Shown here in pieces: positions 37,935 through 52,700 of a stretch of 64,000 nucleotides of DNA. The position numbers and the translations under genes were made by a program. This DNA comes from Primula veris (taxonomy: Eukaryota; Streptophyta; Magnoliopsida; Ericales; Primulaceae), in assembly GCA_963682055.1 (NCBI GenBank), contig OY821740.1, positions 8,371,314-8,435,313 on the forward strand, read 5' to 3'. Each line of letters starts with the position of its first letter. Position 1 is the stretch's first letter. A model generated the notes under the pieces. It did not search any database. It was not told where the DNA came from and saw only the letters and a list, made by a program, of their open reading frames with translations.

Positions 37935-38466
37935 TGTCATCAAGTAATTAGGTAATAACCAGTTATGAAACGAAGACAAATAAAAGTTCAAATCTACACT
38001 CATTCCTTTCTATACTACTACGTAAGTAGTTAACATGGCGAAAATAGTTTCACTCGCTGTAATTTATGATACATAAAATATTAATGCACGTTTAGGAAAA
38101 ATAGTGATCTACTATAAACAAAACAAAAACTGTAGACCGTTACTAACAACTTTACTTTTCGATTCACCAAAATAAATATAAATACTTTGCTTTTCATAGA
38201 GTGAGAAATATTTGGAGACGGATAATATGTACAGTACTAACAAACGCTATCTAATGAGGTTTACTCCTTTCTTCATTGAACACCAATATTTTATGTACAC
38301 ACCTCCGCTTTACAGCCAATGTGGCTATTTTCCTTCAAACATCTACAAATTATACAGGCTTCATGTTTCTTTCATTTACGATCTATTACAACTATACAGA
38401 GTTACGCCATCGGCCTATTATGATACACAGAATGATAAAATAATATATTCCCAGTCGATACAAAAC
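37935..38466. other. convergent intergenic spacer between PP2C and PLD zeta stops
   Basis: It must hold both 3' UTRs, from opposite strands. The span from 38212 is open on the + strand but looks like chance. Overlapping transcripts are possible over so short a gap. Confidence 0.5.
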
Positions 38467-41400
38467 CTAATGATACACTTGTGGAGATGCATAAAACTCG
38501 CTCTCCAAAAAATTGGTTCTCAAATCTTCTTGAGACATGAACTCTAGAGGCAAAAGAACGAGAAATCCCCTCACTGACTTCAAAATATCTATGGGATCTA
38601 CCACTTCAGTTTTATCATCTTGATCAATTTCTAGCTTCTCAGGAGCTACTCCTAAATCGATAGTAGTGTGTCCAATCTTCTCTTTCCAGTAGTTCATGCT
38701 TTGTCTGAACTCAGACCTGTCTTACAAAAAAAAAAAATACGACGCTAATCAAGATAAAAGCAAGACATCCTAAAAAAAGATAACCTACGTTAAAATAGCA
38801 CAAATGAACAAGAGAAAACGAAAGCAATTTTTACCGGGAGTGAATAACATCATTAGGGATGCAACTAAACACGTCCTGGTAGATCCTAGTATTTTCCTGC
38901 CAAAAACGTTATAAGAAAATTTAAGCAAGTACCACTTGAAGCTGCGCAAAAGCACACTAATTTGTACAGTAATTTGTTCTTTGATCATCTGAATTAGCAA
39001 CATCTAAATAAACATGAGTAACAAATTTCTATTACTAAAGAAGTCGCTAAGAACTTCAAGGAAGTAACTGGGATATCATAAAAAGTCCTCGATAGAATAG
39101 CTCCCTTATTTTAATATTCATAAACAATCTTCAAAAACACTAATCGCACCACCGAAACAGCAATCACATTATATAATCCGAGATCATGCTCACCTGTGCA
39201 GTCGCTAACCATAACTCTCTGTAAGTACAGTCAGACACTGGGTCTCTGATACGACTCATCTGAAAAATAAATAGAAAACAATGATAAAAAGCATAAGGGT
39301 GGGTATCCATACACATTCTAAAGTATAGTTTTAGAATTTATTCTAATGCAGAAGGCGAAAAAATAATTACTTTTTGTATAGAGAGTTGTTTAGAGATTCA
39401 AAAGTTTCAAAATGTGGTTAATTACAAACCTCTTTTGAATAAAGACCAAGGTGCTCTGCCCATAGGGAAAGCCGGAGACTCAACGTGAATTTACCGGCCT
39501 TCCAAGGATTCCCATCCATTGACGATTCCATGAACTCTTTGTCTTCAATTACAACACAGATCTGCAAACAGAAAAAAAAGGTAAATAAGAAAATTATACT
39601 ACCCCTAAAATTGATGAGTAAATTTAGTAACCAAACATCAGTTGAATTTGGCAACATTGATATATCACTCATATATTTATGTAATATAAACGCATTTCCA
39701 TCAACTTAAGGCAACATGTTGCACTATTTATACGAAACTGTATATGATAAATTAGACTAGAAAACCTAGTCCAAAGCTGGTCACATGTATTCTGAAAAAT
39801 ACAATTCAAAGTTGCACCTCTATAACATTTTATTGAAATATTACTTTCAAATGACTTTGAAGCTACAAGGTAATATTATCTTGGAACAATAATACTGACA
39901 CTGAATCCTCTACCCCCTCTTTTGTATTGTATCCCTTTTCATGCCCCCTTGTCTATATAACAAGAAATATTTATTTAAAAAAGTTAGATAAAAATCTAAA
40001 ATCGGGATTAAATATGTATCAATACATCCTAGCAATTATTCTTAAGAGAAAGTCATACAAAATTTAATTAGGAATAAATATAAAAACTAATATAATAAAA
40101 ACATTTTTTTAAGATTAAACAGACCAACTTAAATGAAAAAGGGGAAACATAATATAAACATTAAATCTAACAAAAATTGTTTAGAGCAACATTATGTCCA
40201 AATTTTATGAAATTTGTCTAAGATTTAATGTAAAAGCTTATTAATGTACGAAACAAGTTGTAAAAAATTGAAATTTGAGCGAAAATAGCCAGGGTGGTGG
40301 AAGGGGTATAAAAGAGGGGTAGAAGATCCGTACTCAATAACACTGTAAAAATGAGAAACACAAAGATTTACCTCAGAGTCTCTTGATCCAAGCAAACTCC
40401 TATCATTTATATTGGATGATCCAATCATAGAAATTCTGTCATCGATGATCAACACTTTACTATGAACATATACCTGCACAGATCAGCAAGACCTTAATGA
40501 TTACGATTTCACACCGAGCATGAGAATCTTCAGAAAACCAAGAGGCTCACTCAAACACACACACACAAAACTTGATTTGTTATAAAACCACTTTGAAAAA
40601 TCCAATGTGCTAGAACAAGACACGTTAACATTAAAAGCAAAACCATTATGTAAGTTTTAAAAAATTCATGATATGCCAATAATGAAAAGAAACCAGGTTA
40701 TGCGCCTCAGTACCTGACTAGTGACAACTGGCCCAGTATCAGATAGTTTACCAAATGTTCTCAATCCATAGAAGGAAATGTAATCATTAACCTTAGAACC
40801 CATTATAGCAGTAAGGTTGTGCAAAATTGAGTTTTTTCCTCTGCCAATGGTGCGATACTGCCAATGCAAAAGTGCTCGAACAGTAGCTGCACCACCATCA
40901 TCAAGGCGCCCCTACCAATTTTCAAGAAATATATCAAGTTAAGAAAATGAGGTCCCTGAATAACACGAAAAAATACTGTAATTTTCAGAGTGAAGGAGTA
41001 ACCTGGAAACCTGGTAGGAGTGGTATGACAATAATAACCCTGAAACATTTTTGCTCTTTGTAAGCTCGTATTATCCGTCTGTATATGGATTCAAGGACGC
41101 GATTCTGAATTGTGTCGTCTCCCGTAAGACCTGAGATAAAAAATTGATTCTAGAAGAAAGAATCAGTTTACAGAATTTATTAGCAGATATTTCAAAATGG
41201 AAACAACTGCAAAACCAATGGTAGAACCCAGTAATGATAATAATTTGATTTTAAACAACTTTCTAAACTAATTAGTCTATTTTGTCACTAAATTCCAAGT
41301 TGACAATATATTTTGGCAGGTAGAGCATTATGAGGAGATTTTTCTTTTGTTTTACCTCAATGTAAATAAAATATTCAGCTTTCTCAATGAGAGAACAATA

Positions 41401-44400
41401 TGCTCTCTGAATACTATCTTCTGTTTGACTGGTTCCAGCAGACCATTGGCTAACACTTCTTATAACCTGCAATTTAGGTGGGTTAAAAAGGTAAAAAAGC
41501 CTGAGAGTGAAATTTAGTAAATATGATTGCAAATAACGAATATTTGTAACACTGTGAAATCATCATACTGATTACAGAATGGTTCTGCAGGCTGGCCAGC
41601 TATATAACCGACACCCATTAACTAGTAAAAGAAAACGGGTAAAGTTTGATTTTGGTTTATAAAAAAAAAAAAAACTCAAATTTATTATCAAAGCTTGCGT
41701 AATAAATAAACTTCTAATTTTGCCTCATTATCACTTACACTATAGATTTCTACTTAAATGCACCCATACTTGTTTGCAAACTTAGAGTCACATCATCTCA
41801 GAGACCTATATCCAACTAGCGTCCCTATTTAGCTTCTTACTGATACATAAAACTTACGATACTCAGTAACAAAAAAATCACAAACCACGACATTTTCAAA
41901 AAAAATTGTGTTTTGTTATAAAGTGCTTAACGAAATTATGTGACATTATACTTCAAAAAAACGATTTTTTGTTTTAAAATATTGAAGACAAAGTTTTAAA
42001 CAAACTATCGTCTTCAACGTAGATTGTTCCATTTTTGTTTTAAAAGGTATCATTGATCAGGTATTTCAGGCAATTCAAACCCCCTTATTTAGTTTCCAAC
42101 ATAAAGTATTAACCTGACAACGGCAAGGTATTTGAGAACCAACATCTGAAATTTCATCAGATGAAATACCCTGATACCCTCTCTCTTGTTCTTCCCACCA
42201 ATTCTCTGCATTCCTTTTCCCGTACTCCGTTATTTTATCAACATTTAACTCGCTTTCAAAATCCATAAATTGAAGATCCTCGTCACAAGTCTTCATTTGC
42301 ATGTCTACAATCATGGTAGCATCTTCGGTTTCTTTTGAGGGAGATGTAAAATGCTCACCATTTAACTTATTTTCATCAGATTCATGGTGAAAAAGAAGCG
42401 GAATATTTTCGACAGGTGAGAAAGAGGAAACTGAATCTTTTCTATTGATGTTTCTTGGCTGTGTTTCTTCCCCATCCTTGATAATACTTATATTTCTGCT
42501 GCTTCCCAAGTAATGTGGGAGCACCATGTGGTGATGTGGCATCAGGAGTGGAATTTTTTGTTCATTTGGTGCTTTATTTCGCTGGACAAATGAAACATTG
42601 AATCACATAAATTTGGGTGAAATTAGCTAGAGGTACAATATGGCAAACTTATTTTCCAAACTTTCTTTGTCACTATTTTATATATAATAGCAAAAATCTT
42701 CATCTCTCATCCTCATCAGATACTACCAAAAAATCTAAAAAGTCGGGAGAAGGCCAAAAAGTAAAGAAAAAAAAACATTTTATCATTGAAAAGCGAAAAA
42801 AATAGACGGGAAGAAGCAAAAACTAGAAGAAAAACAAAAATGTCCAAGACACGTCAAAGGCAGTCAAACGATCCAGAAAACGACATGCTAATATAGTGGG
42901 TAAATTTCTAAAAAGTGAAAAATAATTAAGCAACCTTCGCGTGGTTCCACCGCTGAACAAAGTGTCTAGCAATATCACGGCAGGGTGGCCCCCGCAGAGC
43001 ACAATGGACATCATGCCAAGGCATTCGAGGAAAATTTTCGCGCTGCAGTTCGTCTGTCATGCTGTCCTCCCAAGAATTGGGTTCTGATTCTCTTCAGTCA
43101 CAATATAAATGGAAATAACAGTAAGTTAATTGCAAACAGGTAAGATTGAGGAAAATCAAACCATAATTAAGAAGGGGAATCTGCAAACAAACCCTTGTAC
43201 TTTGCGTTCATTGTAAATAAGTCCCATGTACTATATAGTTTTTTGTAATTGACCCTCATCTTACAAAATTTATAACTTGAAGTCAGAGGTCTGAGTTTGA
43301 TTATTATTTTCTTATGCTACATATTATTCTAACAACGATACAACATATGCAATGGAAGACAGTTTTGAAACTAAATTAATATAAAAGCACAGTTTTGGCT
43401 CTAGTGAGGCTTTTTTTAACTTAAAATGGCTCAAAATGACACATGTATTAAAAGAAAAACTATCCGAAACAAGGTACATGGGGGTTTTTTCAACAAACCC
43501 GCAGTACATGGTTCTATTCACATTATATCTTATTTAAAAGTTACTATGATACATGGTTGACAGAAAATTTTTGGCAACCTAAAAGGTAAGAATCAATTTC
43601 TTTGCAGATGCTACACAAGTAACACAATACATGCATATCCCATAGAGCACACAGTCTAAAAATGTATGATAAAATTAAGGAGCTATATTTCAGCAAATTT
43701 AATGTAGAACCATATACATCAAACGGTATCTACCTTGGGTTATAGTAGTCTTTTCCCGGCCATAGAAAAGGAGGATGATCACCCACTTTATGTTCCATTG
43801 TATCATAGCGGCCAAAACATAGATCTAAGCCCCCAATAAAACAAATCTGGTAATCAACGATCACAAGCTTTTCGTGGTGTGACCTGTATAAAGTTGGCAG
43901 CGCTTAAAATCAAAAGATTTGTAACGAAATGCAAAAGAAGACAGTGACAAAAGTATGAACCTTATGAAAGAACTTCAAAACGAAGCTAATATTTCGGACA
44001 CAAAGCTTGAATTAACAGAAAATGCAGTACCATAAATAAACTCCTGTAGAGAAATGGTCAGGATAGCGCAATACTTTCACATTCTCATGGATGTTAAGCA
44101 ATCTTTTCTTACTGTATAAGCTGTTAATTTTGAGAGCAATTGAAACCTCTTTGTAAAGAAGGATGTAGATCTGCATATTTAGGCAAATAACATTAGTATA
44201 GTTATATAGATTCCCTTATTCTCAATGACACATGAAGTAGAGAAGCTCGCTTAGATTTTGTAAGAGTACTACTTGCAGTCGTACAATAAAGTAGTTATCT
44301 GCTCTTGCAGCTGATAAGTGGTAACCACTTACCAAATAGGTTTACAATTAGAGAATAAAAAAAAATCAAGAACAATTACCAAAAGAAAATTCAAGTAAGT

Positions 44401-47400
44401 ATCTATTAATGCACCCTTGTCATCTTATTACGTAAACAAGATAATGAATCTGCGATATAAGAACGACCTTAAGACCTTTAAGAAGCTCAATACGTATTGA
44501 CTTACAATGTCATTACTTACTAAGAATCTTGAATGTGCGAAATAAGAAGGACCTTAAAAAAAAATTGAAGCTCAAGTAGGACAAATATTCAATACTACAG
44601 AATTGTAACCACAAAAATTTGAAACTGCTGAATTCTCATAGCTATCCAAAAGTGTCATGTCCTTGAGAAGTCTGTTTTTTTATGATAAATAGCCTCATCA
44701 TTTTATTGTTTCCATCAACTAACCATAGATCAAGGTGCACAATTTTTTTATTTGATTCAAGTAAATACAGAGATAGTGTTCAAGATGGGCAAATAATAGT
44801 TTTTAGTTTATTAACATTAGTTCGAATTTTGATAAACAAAATAATACGCAAGCCAAAAACAATAACTAGAGAAAATTAGCATCTGAAAGACCATATTGAC
44901 ATTTAAGGGTAAAGATAAAATTACAAACCTGAACTCCTTGCTTAGCCTTATTTTCAAGTAAAGCGTCGAGCCTAGAGGAGCCATGGTTGTGAAATGGACG
45001 CCTCAGATACAACTCAGGGCAAAGCCACCATCCAGTTATGTATATCTATGTTAAACCGCATATAATTAGGTAAATGGCATTCGAGAAATTACTAAAGGGA
45101 TTGGATTTTTCTAATGTTTTGTACACTAACCTGTCACATAACTTCGCCTTGTGCACTATCTTACCATTAGTTACGTTTATCGTTTATAGAAAACCCACGT
45201 TGTTGTAATTACTTATATACTGATATAAAAAAAATTAACAGTTAGCACACCCAGTCAAAATTCAGAAGTTCAAGACCAATCTTACACAAAACTGAACAAT
45301 TATTGCTCCAGCCATTCAAATTTCACAGTTAAAATACATCTCTACAAAAGTCGAACAAGTAATATACGTAGCTATCAGGATCTACAAGTATCTAAAAGTT
45401 AAACTTACAATTTTGGTGTACTAATTTAATTGTTCGATTATTTTACAATTAAGGCTTACTACATTTGCATAATCAAACAATTAATCCATTAACAGTGATT
45501 TGTTTCATTGGTGTAAATTGTTTTACATAATGTGTATTGTAATAGTATGGAGTACAATTGTGAAAAGTTTGGTGCATAAAAGTGACATTTTCCTGATTGA
45601 TAAAATTTGTAGGTTGGTTTATATAAATCAAATAAATGTGACAGATTGGTGTATATAAAACAGGACGGAAAGATAATCAAACGATTTAATGATGAAAGTT
45701 TTAATCTTAAACCTCTGATTTTGCATTTTCTATAGATGCAGCAATTGCTTCAAAAGATGCTTTTCCATCTACAAACCATTGAGCTAGGCTTCCATCTTCA
45801 ACCAAACCTCTTGGAGGAGCAAAGGAACCAAAACGGTGAGGATTACACCAACCCTCTGGAGGCTTTAAAGCAGCATCATTTATAGCAGAAACCCATCCTT
45901 TCACTTTATTACTACTCGAAGTTCGTACATTCATACTATAGTTTCCGCAAGTCACCTTTAACCAGAATATAAGATAATCAGAAAGCGAGCTATTGATTAA
46001 GATAAGCTTGTATTTGAAATTCTGAATGTGCGACTTATACAACATGAAATCTAATAATTGCCTATATTTAATTGTAAAAGAATATATGTATATACTCTTT
46101 TTCATATGGACAACAAAATTATGGCGTTCAAAATTGTTTCTCAGTCTCCAGAGTTGCAAGTGATAGTAACTGATAGGAGTACATCTTATCGTAGTACTGC
46201 AGTACATAATTCAATATAAGAAAGCAAAATTATAGCTGATAAGCAACGGAATAATAAAGAAGGTTGCTAGAATATTTGTTATGTTCAAACAATACTCGAG
46301 AGTCAAGACCATTCATTCAAATGATGGATAATCAGATATTAGTAAACTAGAAAAATATTATGAGTTGAACGTGTTGGAATTGAAGTTATAAAAAGAACTT
46401 AAATGTCAAAAATAGCTAACCTTATATGCATAGCGCAAAGGATTACGTTCCTTAATCTCCTCTGCCAAATATACTTTTTCCTCTCTACTTTGAGGAGAAG
46501 TGGGAAGCATATCAAAGACAATAATATCTAGCAGATTGGTGCCAAAAGGGTCTTCTAGTAAGGCCAAGAATCCAGGTTTTAATACCGCCCAAACCTACAG
46601 ATAGAATATAGCAAAAGGTCAAGTTACATGATATCTAATGAAAAGAAGTGGAAAAACAATAGCTCAAATAGCAAAAACTTGTAGATCTAGATAAGCCCCA
46701 GATAACATGTATATGATTCAAGGACATGTAGAATATGAGCAGGCCTTAAGGTCACAGACACATAAAGCTTTGCACTTCCTTTTCAACAGAAAGACCAAGA
46801 AGAGTTAAAAGAATATACAAATTGAACATTTTAATCACCTTTTGCCAACTGGAACTGCAACAGTCAAACCAGCGACAAGCATGGCAATCATCATCCTTTG
46901 AAATTTTCGCAAGATGCTTTACCATTACATAACCTTCTTTCAACTTTGGACCATATTCTTGTGAAAATGATAATGTTGAGACTTCAAGAAACTTACAGAC
47001 CTGCAATTACAGAAGGCTGAGTTTGATATTTAGGAAATATTGTATTTTTTTTACTATTAAAGTTCATTTAATGAATTAAGTTGTACAAACAGAAAACTAT
47101 GACTTTTATAACAATTATTGGGTTCACTTCTTTTATTCGATAAACTCATGCAAGTTTGTTTCTGTTACAAACAGTACTTTTCCACCATCACCAGATTTCC
47201 TCTACCACTTGCTAAGAGTGACAAAAAATTTAAGACTTTTCATAATAGCAGTCGGTAAAAATAATAATTTATTAATCATAAGAATTAAAACCTTAGCACT
47301 AAGTAATAGAGGTTATTCATTGAACTAGACGACAACTACGCAAACTAAAACATATTTGTTGATTTCATAGACCTCCACCGGTCCAAATTGACTAAGACAA

Positions 47401-49416
47401 AATAAATAGACAAACACATAATTCATAAGGGTTAACCACTGATTATCAGATCAACGGTTAGAGACAATTGAAAAACTGAAAAGTTGGTGTACAATATAAC
47501 AAAGGAGTATTTCCCAATACCAATCCTAAAGGGCGCCTTGACTTACCTCTCGGGAATTCACAATTTCAATGTTTCCCAAAAAATGATTTAGATAGCCTTG
47601 CATTGTAATTTTTGCATTTTCAGAAATCGTCTGTTGTGCTCCTATTGACAGGCGGATGACTGGTAAAGCTGCCCGAGATGGGACATATCTGCAACAATTA
47701 TTGTTATTAATAACAAACACTAAAGAATGCAAAGATAACAAGGTGTTTATCACTTAATAAAACTGGATTTTGTTTTGCCCACCTGTTTTTGGCACCATTT
47801 TCATAATGCACAGGAACACATCCATCGTCAGGTTCATCACAATCATGCTCTACTGATGTTTGTTCTCCTATGCCGACGTTATGAAGCCATTCTTTAACCT
47901 TTATGTAAAATAAGGAAAAAATCAACAAAGATTGAATAATAGTAAAGATATGGACATTAGAAAAGAAAGAACGGGGCATAAGGAGAATAGAAAACCTGCT
48001 CTTGTTTTTCATGGAACTCCTCAACTATCGCACGCTTCTTTAAAGCAAAGTGTAAATAAATGACTTGAGAAGCTTTCTTCTGTAGCTGCCATTTGAACTG
48101 TATAAGAAGAAATATAAATTACTCGTAGTAATAACATTCTTAAATAGTAAATGAAGATAAAAGAATTCGTGATAGGCTAATAGTAAATCCATCACATTGC
48201 CATAGGATAATGTTGAAACATACCCATAACGTCAAGTATGCGAAAATAACTCCAGTCTAAATTGACAGAGATGACTTAGTTGATACTAATTATTTAAAAG
48301 AGATTGTACCAAATTAGGATAAGGTGCCAATTCTGTTGTAGCTCCATTTATTAGGTAATCCAATGAAAATGGCAAACAAAGGCTACACGTAAAGTAAACT
48401 TAATTTAACGTTAGCAAGCAACAGAATCCTTGTGATATTTGCAGCTAATCTTGCTGAAGATGCTTTCCGCATATAATAATAAATGCGAGATTACGCGGGA
48501 AAAATATTAAAAAACACAAAAAATAATGATTAATTAAATGATCCAGTACTTCCTAATTCCTGTAGTTCATTGCTCTATCATGTAAAAATTAAAAACACCA
48601 ATTATCATTCGAAATTGCATACTAAATGGTTGTTTACCTTCAACCTTTGGCAAATATTTGTGTCTTTTATGCTGATTTTTTTTTGGGACAAACATACATA
48701 AACATAGTATATATAAAGAGATTGATTTTCACTAAATCATTATTGCAAAATATATAATGAATATTACTTTCAATATTAGGGCTGCGCATGAGTCGAGCCC
48801 AACATGTACAAAAATTTTGTTCAGATTCGTCTCGTTTATAAAAACATTTATAGCCTCGTTCATTATTGTATCAATCACACTTTTTTTTAACTTAGCTTAA
48901 ATATACATTAAGATAATCAATAAGTATTTTAAATTTATAGTCATATATAAGCCTAGTTAAAAAATACAAACTTACATCATAAATGGGGAAATATTGTATA
49001 CCATAAATATTTACATGATGCATGAATCATGATAATAAAAAACTACAATAATTAAACACTATCATTTTGTACGGGCTCGGTTCAATAGTAAATGAAACAA
49101 TACAACTAACTCTAACGAGCCGAACACGAGCTTGTTTAATTAATTAACGGCACTATAGATTATTAAATAAAAGGGGAGAGATTAAATAAAAATAAAAATG
49201 ATTTGCCTGTTTATATTGTAGCTCAATAGTGTAAGACAGCTGTAACGGGGAAAAATCCACGGCATCGGGCCTAGAAACAGAGACTATCGTGGCGCAAGGC
49301 AATTGGTCGAATATCCTCTCGGGTTCCGAACCGTATTGTATAGACTGAGACGATAATAATATCTTCTCTGACGGTACTTCAATGTAACCGCGGTTAATAA
49401 GTTTTTCCCGCGACAT
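38467..49416 (-). CDS. PLDZ: phospholipase D zeta (PX-PH type)
   Basis: Hydrolyses phosphatidylcholine and similar lipids to phosphatidic acid at membranes; plant PLD zeta is Ca2+-independent and phosphoinositide-binding. Exons, 5' to 3': 49416-49207, 48097-47996, 47898-47783, 47688-47547, 47000-46839, 46594-46421, 45955-45713, 45045-44929, 44170-44031, 43883-43734, 43091-42935, 42581-42114, 41466-41356, 41149-41003, 40911-40714, 40473-40372, 39561-39430, 39259-39194, 38896-38835, 38716-38467; 3249 nt, 1082 aa. The PX region is encoded by exons 1-4 and the PH domain by about exons 5-7. Catalytic HKD motifs are HEKLVIVD (472-479) and HSKVLIID (883-890), both complete. An acidic linker of low similarity lies between them (exon 12). 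The end, FYASPQVYH, is the family C-terminus. There is no C2 domain. Intron 1 uses a GC donor. Confidence 0.95.
48779..49135. mobile_element. hAT-like MITE remnant in PLD zeta intron 1
   Basis: GGGCTGCGCATGAGTCGAGC at the left and AACGAGCCGAACACGAGC at the right match the GAGCC/CGAGC-rich ends of a common plant MITE type. The ends are approximate and no target duplication was found. Confidence 0.4.
49198..49209 (-). other. GC-AG intron donor, PLD zeta intron 1
   Basis: On the minus strand exon 1 ends CAG|GCAAAT. The homologous join QYKQ-FKWQL requires this junction, and there is no GT within the neighbouring bases. The acceptor (ATACAG|TTC) is normal. GC donors are about one percent of plant introns and usually have a strong AG|GCAAGT-like context, as here. 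Confidence 0.85.
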
Positions 49417-51978
49417 AATAGCCGGTGATTATAATAGTGGAGACTTTTGTATGGTTTTATGGGGGAGTATATATACATGTGTGTATTATTGTGTATTTTT
49501 AGAGGGAGAAAGAGTTTATTCGTTTTGCTTGAGCGAATATTTATTTAACAGGAAGTGATGACACATATGCCGCACTTTTGGGGGCTTAGATCCGTTAAAT
49601 ATAAATGAGGTGTGTTAATGTGTTATTTTATAAATTCGTTGAAATAGGAAAAATATTAGTTTAAGTTTCACTGTTTTTTACTTCATCGTCTGACTTTATA
49701 ATTTTATAAGTTATATGCGAAACCACATCTAACTTTAATCGGCTTTAAATATGTAACTAAATTGTTGAAATAATTTTTTTTATAAATTTCTACATAGTTT
49801 AAATATTAAACTATATAATAGTATTTTTTTAAAAATTATTTCGATAATTTGGATACGAGTTATTTACCAATTAAAGTTACGCGTGATTTCGTACAAGACA
49901 TATAACGTGAGATCTCACGAAGTGAATAATTTTGATAAATCATATATTTATATAATTTGGAATTTGCTTCAAATTCCTGTGTTAGAGTTTGACTATAGGT
50001 TGACTCAATTAATACTCATCTTTTATTTTTTGTTTTTTTGTTAATACTCTTGTATATTTACTCATGTTTTTTTTTACATTCGAGGCGTGAATTGGCGGTT
50101 TAGCATTTAATTACATATGATCTAACCTAATTCTGTAATCCATTTAATCTTGTTTAGTTTGTTTAGTCATCGAGACTCCAGCTTAATCATGTTTAATCGT
50201 CGCGTAACCGCTTAGAATTCTATGGTTGATGTTAAGCGTCGTCTACGCTTCCTTTATAAAACATTATGGGCATCTCATATAGAACGTGCTCACAATTGTG
50301 AGCAATCCCTAAGAGAGAGATGTATAAGGGGGGAAATGTGAAATTGTAAATTTTTTGTAATTAATCAATTTCATTCTAGACTTTAATGCTATATATGAAA
50401 AAGGTTTATTTCATTCCATTTTTATTTTTATTCTCAATTTCTCTGATTTAATTTTCTTCAAGTTCTACCTTACTTTTGCATTACTACAGTTTGAATGTAT
50501 AAAATTGGTTATTTCCATTTATTTCTAAATTTCCAAATTCTAAATTTATTTAAATGTTTTATTCTCAAATTTTCAATATTTTTTATAAGTTTATTACATC
50601 AAATTATGGGTTTTAACGATTTAGGTACTCCAGATTTTAATTTTTTCAATTTGTATACCACATTATAACTTTTCAATTTAGTTATCACCGTCTAAATTAA
50701 TCACGTAATCATGTCACGTGACAACAAGTGCTTGACAAACGTTAACGTGAGAGCGTAATTTTGTCATTTTTTAGCAAAATATATAATCATAAAAAAAACG
50801 TTTCTTCCAATTTCACACATAACAAAAATCAGCATATAATCAAAATTTGGAGGGAAACGTTGTTCTATGATGATATATTTTGGTGCTGACTGACAAAATT
50901 ACCCTATCACGTTTAAGTTTATCAAGCACGTGCTGTCATATAACATGATTTCGTTATTAATTTAGACAATAATAGCTAAATTTGACAGTTTCTTATGGTG
51001 TGCTATTCAAATTGAAAAAGTTAAAAAAATGTATAACCAAATTGTTAACAGCAACAAGTAATTTCCGCCCCCATATACATCTACATCGAAAGTGTCTCCT
51101 TTCCCTTGCGAGTTCATCAAAAGATCGACCTCTTACCAAATACTACCATTTAAAGCAAGGTTTCATAATTTTAGCTACATACGTTAATTATATAACGTCG
51201 TTTGATACCAGGATAACTTAATGGAATATCCAACCTAATAATGCCAATAGTTGTATCACCAAATTAGAATATGCCTAGGAGCCTAATGATTGAACCATAC
51301 CCGTATGATTGTACTATGTATCATTCTATTATAATAATTCAATTTAACCCAAATGATACTGTCTAATTTAGTCATTTTTTTTCAAAAATACTCATACATA
51401 TTTATATTAATTACAATAATAGCATACTCTCATAAAAATATAAAAAGTAAAAACTAATAAAATTAGATATCCATCTTTAACAAACAAAAATTCTTTTATT
51501 TTTTACATTATCCACATATTTAATTATACTATAACTATACATATTTTTTATATTTTTATTACATTATACGTCGCACACGTAACAGTTGAAAACGATTAAA
51601 GGTTATATATTAAGTCAGGCATATATAAATAAATCTCACAAGCGTGAATTTGGAATCAAATATGTGCTTACGTGTACGCAACCAATGGTTGTCGTGATCT
51701 GTTGCATCATCTGACTATGCTTTATTTTATTTTATTTATTGTTTGGGTAAGTCTATATATGCTTCATAATTGATAGTTACTGGTTGTGGTAGTACAAGAT
51801 AAATGGAAGACTAAGTTGACCCATCTATTTATTTGACTCGTGCCGATCGAGTTAAACGAAGAAGAATATGGAGTAAATGCCACTAATGTCATGTTATATA
51901 AATAATACTCATTTATTTCTATTTTGATCGATTTATAATTTTTATCAAAATTGTCTAAGTGATTTTTTTGAAAATATA
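49417..51978. other. PLD zeta 5' flank and intergenic region
   Basis: The first 100 bases upstream of the ATG hold TATATAC (about 49470) on the minus strand. A CACGTGAC G-box-like site is at about 50716. The rest is AT-rich without a supported gene. Confidence 0.45.
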
Positions 51979-51983
51979 ATCAT

Positions 51984-52193
51984 TGTTGTGAATCTTATTA
52001 GCTCAGTATATATATTATATAGCAGACATAGAGAGAACAGTAAGTCTTTATTCATCAGAATGTATCAATACAAGGGGACCTAACCTTCTTTATATACTAG
52101 AGTATATACTAGATGTTAGGATTATACAAGCTAGAAAACCCAACTTAGACCCACTATGAGTAAGACCCAATAGTCCAATAATAACCTACAACA
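51984..52193 (-). repeat. 3' LTR of the copia element
   Basis: 210 bp. It holds an 11-base insertion-like difference from the other LTR, a short duplicated TATATACTAGA near 52100. It is preceded in element sense by the polypurine tract. Confidence 0.92.
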
Positions 52194-52205
52194 CTCCCCC
52201 TTTGG
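52194..52205 (-). promoter_or_regulatory. polypurine tract of the copia element
   Basis: On the minus strand it reads CCAAAGGGGGAG and abuts the LTR, the place for plus-strand priming during reverse transcription. Confidence 0.75.
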
Positions 52206-52369
52206 ACGTCTTGAATTCTTCGTCTTCATGCAGTCGATCTGAGTCGAGTTCATTCGCAGTGCTAAACACATAAAAACCTTAGGGACGGAAAACCCAGTGT
52301 GGGACAAAACCGGTAGCTAGGAGAAACTGTGTAGCCGAATGATATAGGCCGAAATATCATGTAAGTAAC

Positions 52370-52695
52370 TAACCACAAAACAGTGTGCCTCATCAAAACC
52401 TTGACAGAGCAAACCCAATGGGAAAATCTCTGATCGAAGGAAAAAGAGTGCAACAGTGGTAGTAGTAGGGGATCAACCACAAAACAGGTACCTCATCAAA
52501 ACCTTGCTAGAGTAAACCCAGTGGGAAAAACCTCTAGTCGAAGGACAAAAGAGTACACAGTGGTAAGAAGTATACAACCGGATACTCCCCCTAATTTCGG
52601 CAATCTTAAGTGAGATATGATGGGAACGTGTCTCGCTAAAAACCTTGCCAAGGAAAACCCAGTGGGAAAAAACCTTGGTCTAAGGACAAAAAGAG
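52370..52695 (-). repeat. imperfect tandem block in the 3' untranslated part of the copia element
   Basis: Three diverged copies carry CTCATCAAAACCTTG or CTCGCTAAAAACCTTG, then AAACCCARTGGGAAAA and CGAAGGACAAAAGAGTACA, starting near 52388, 52490 and 52631. Blocks of this kind are familiar between pol and the 3' LTR of some plant copia elements. Confidence 0.7.
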
Positions 52696-52700
52696 TACAC

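Noticed and set aside
38212..38547. 111-codon + strand frame overlapping the end of PLD zeta
   Set aside because: It runs across the PLD stop region in antisense and has no recognisable domain.
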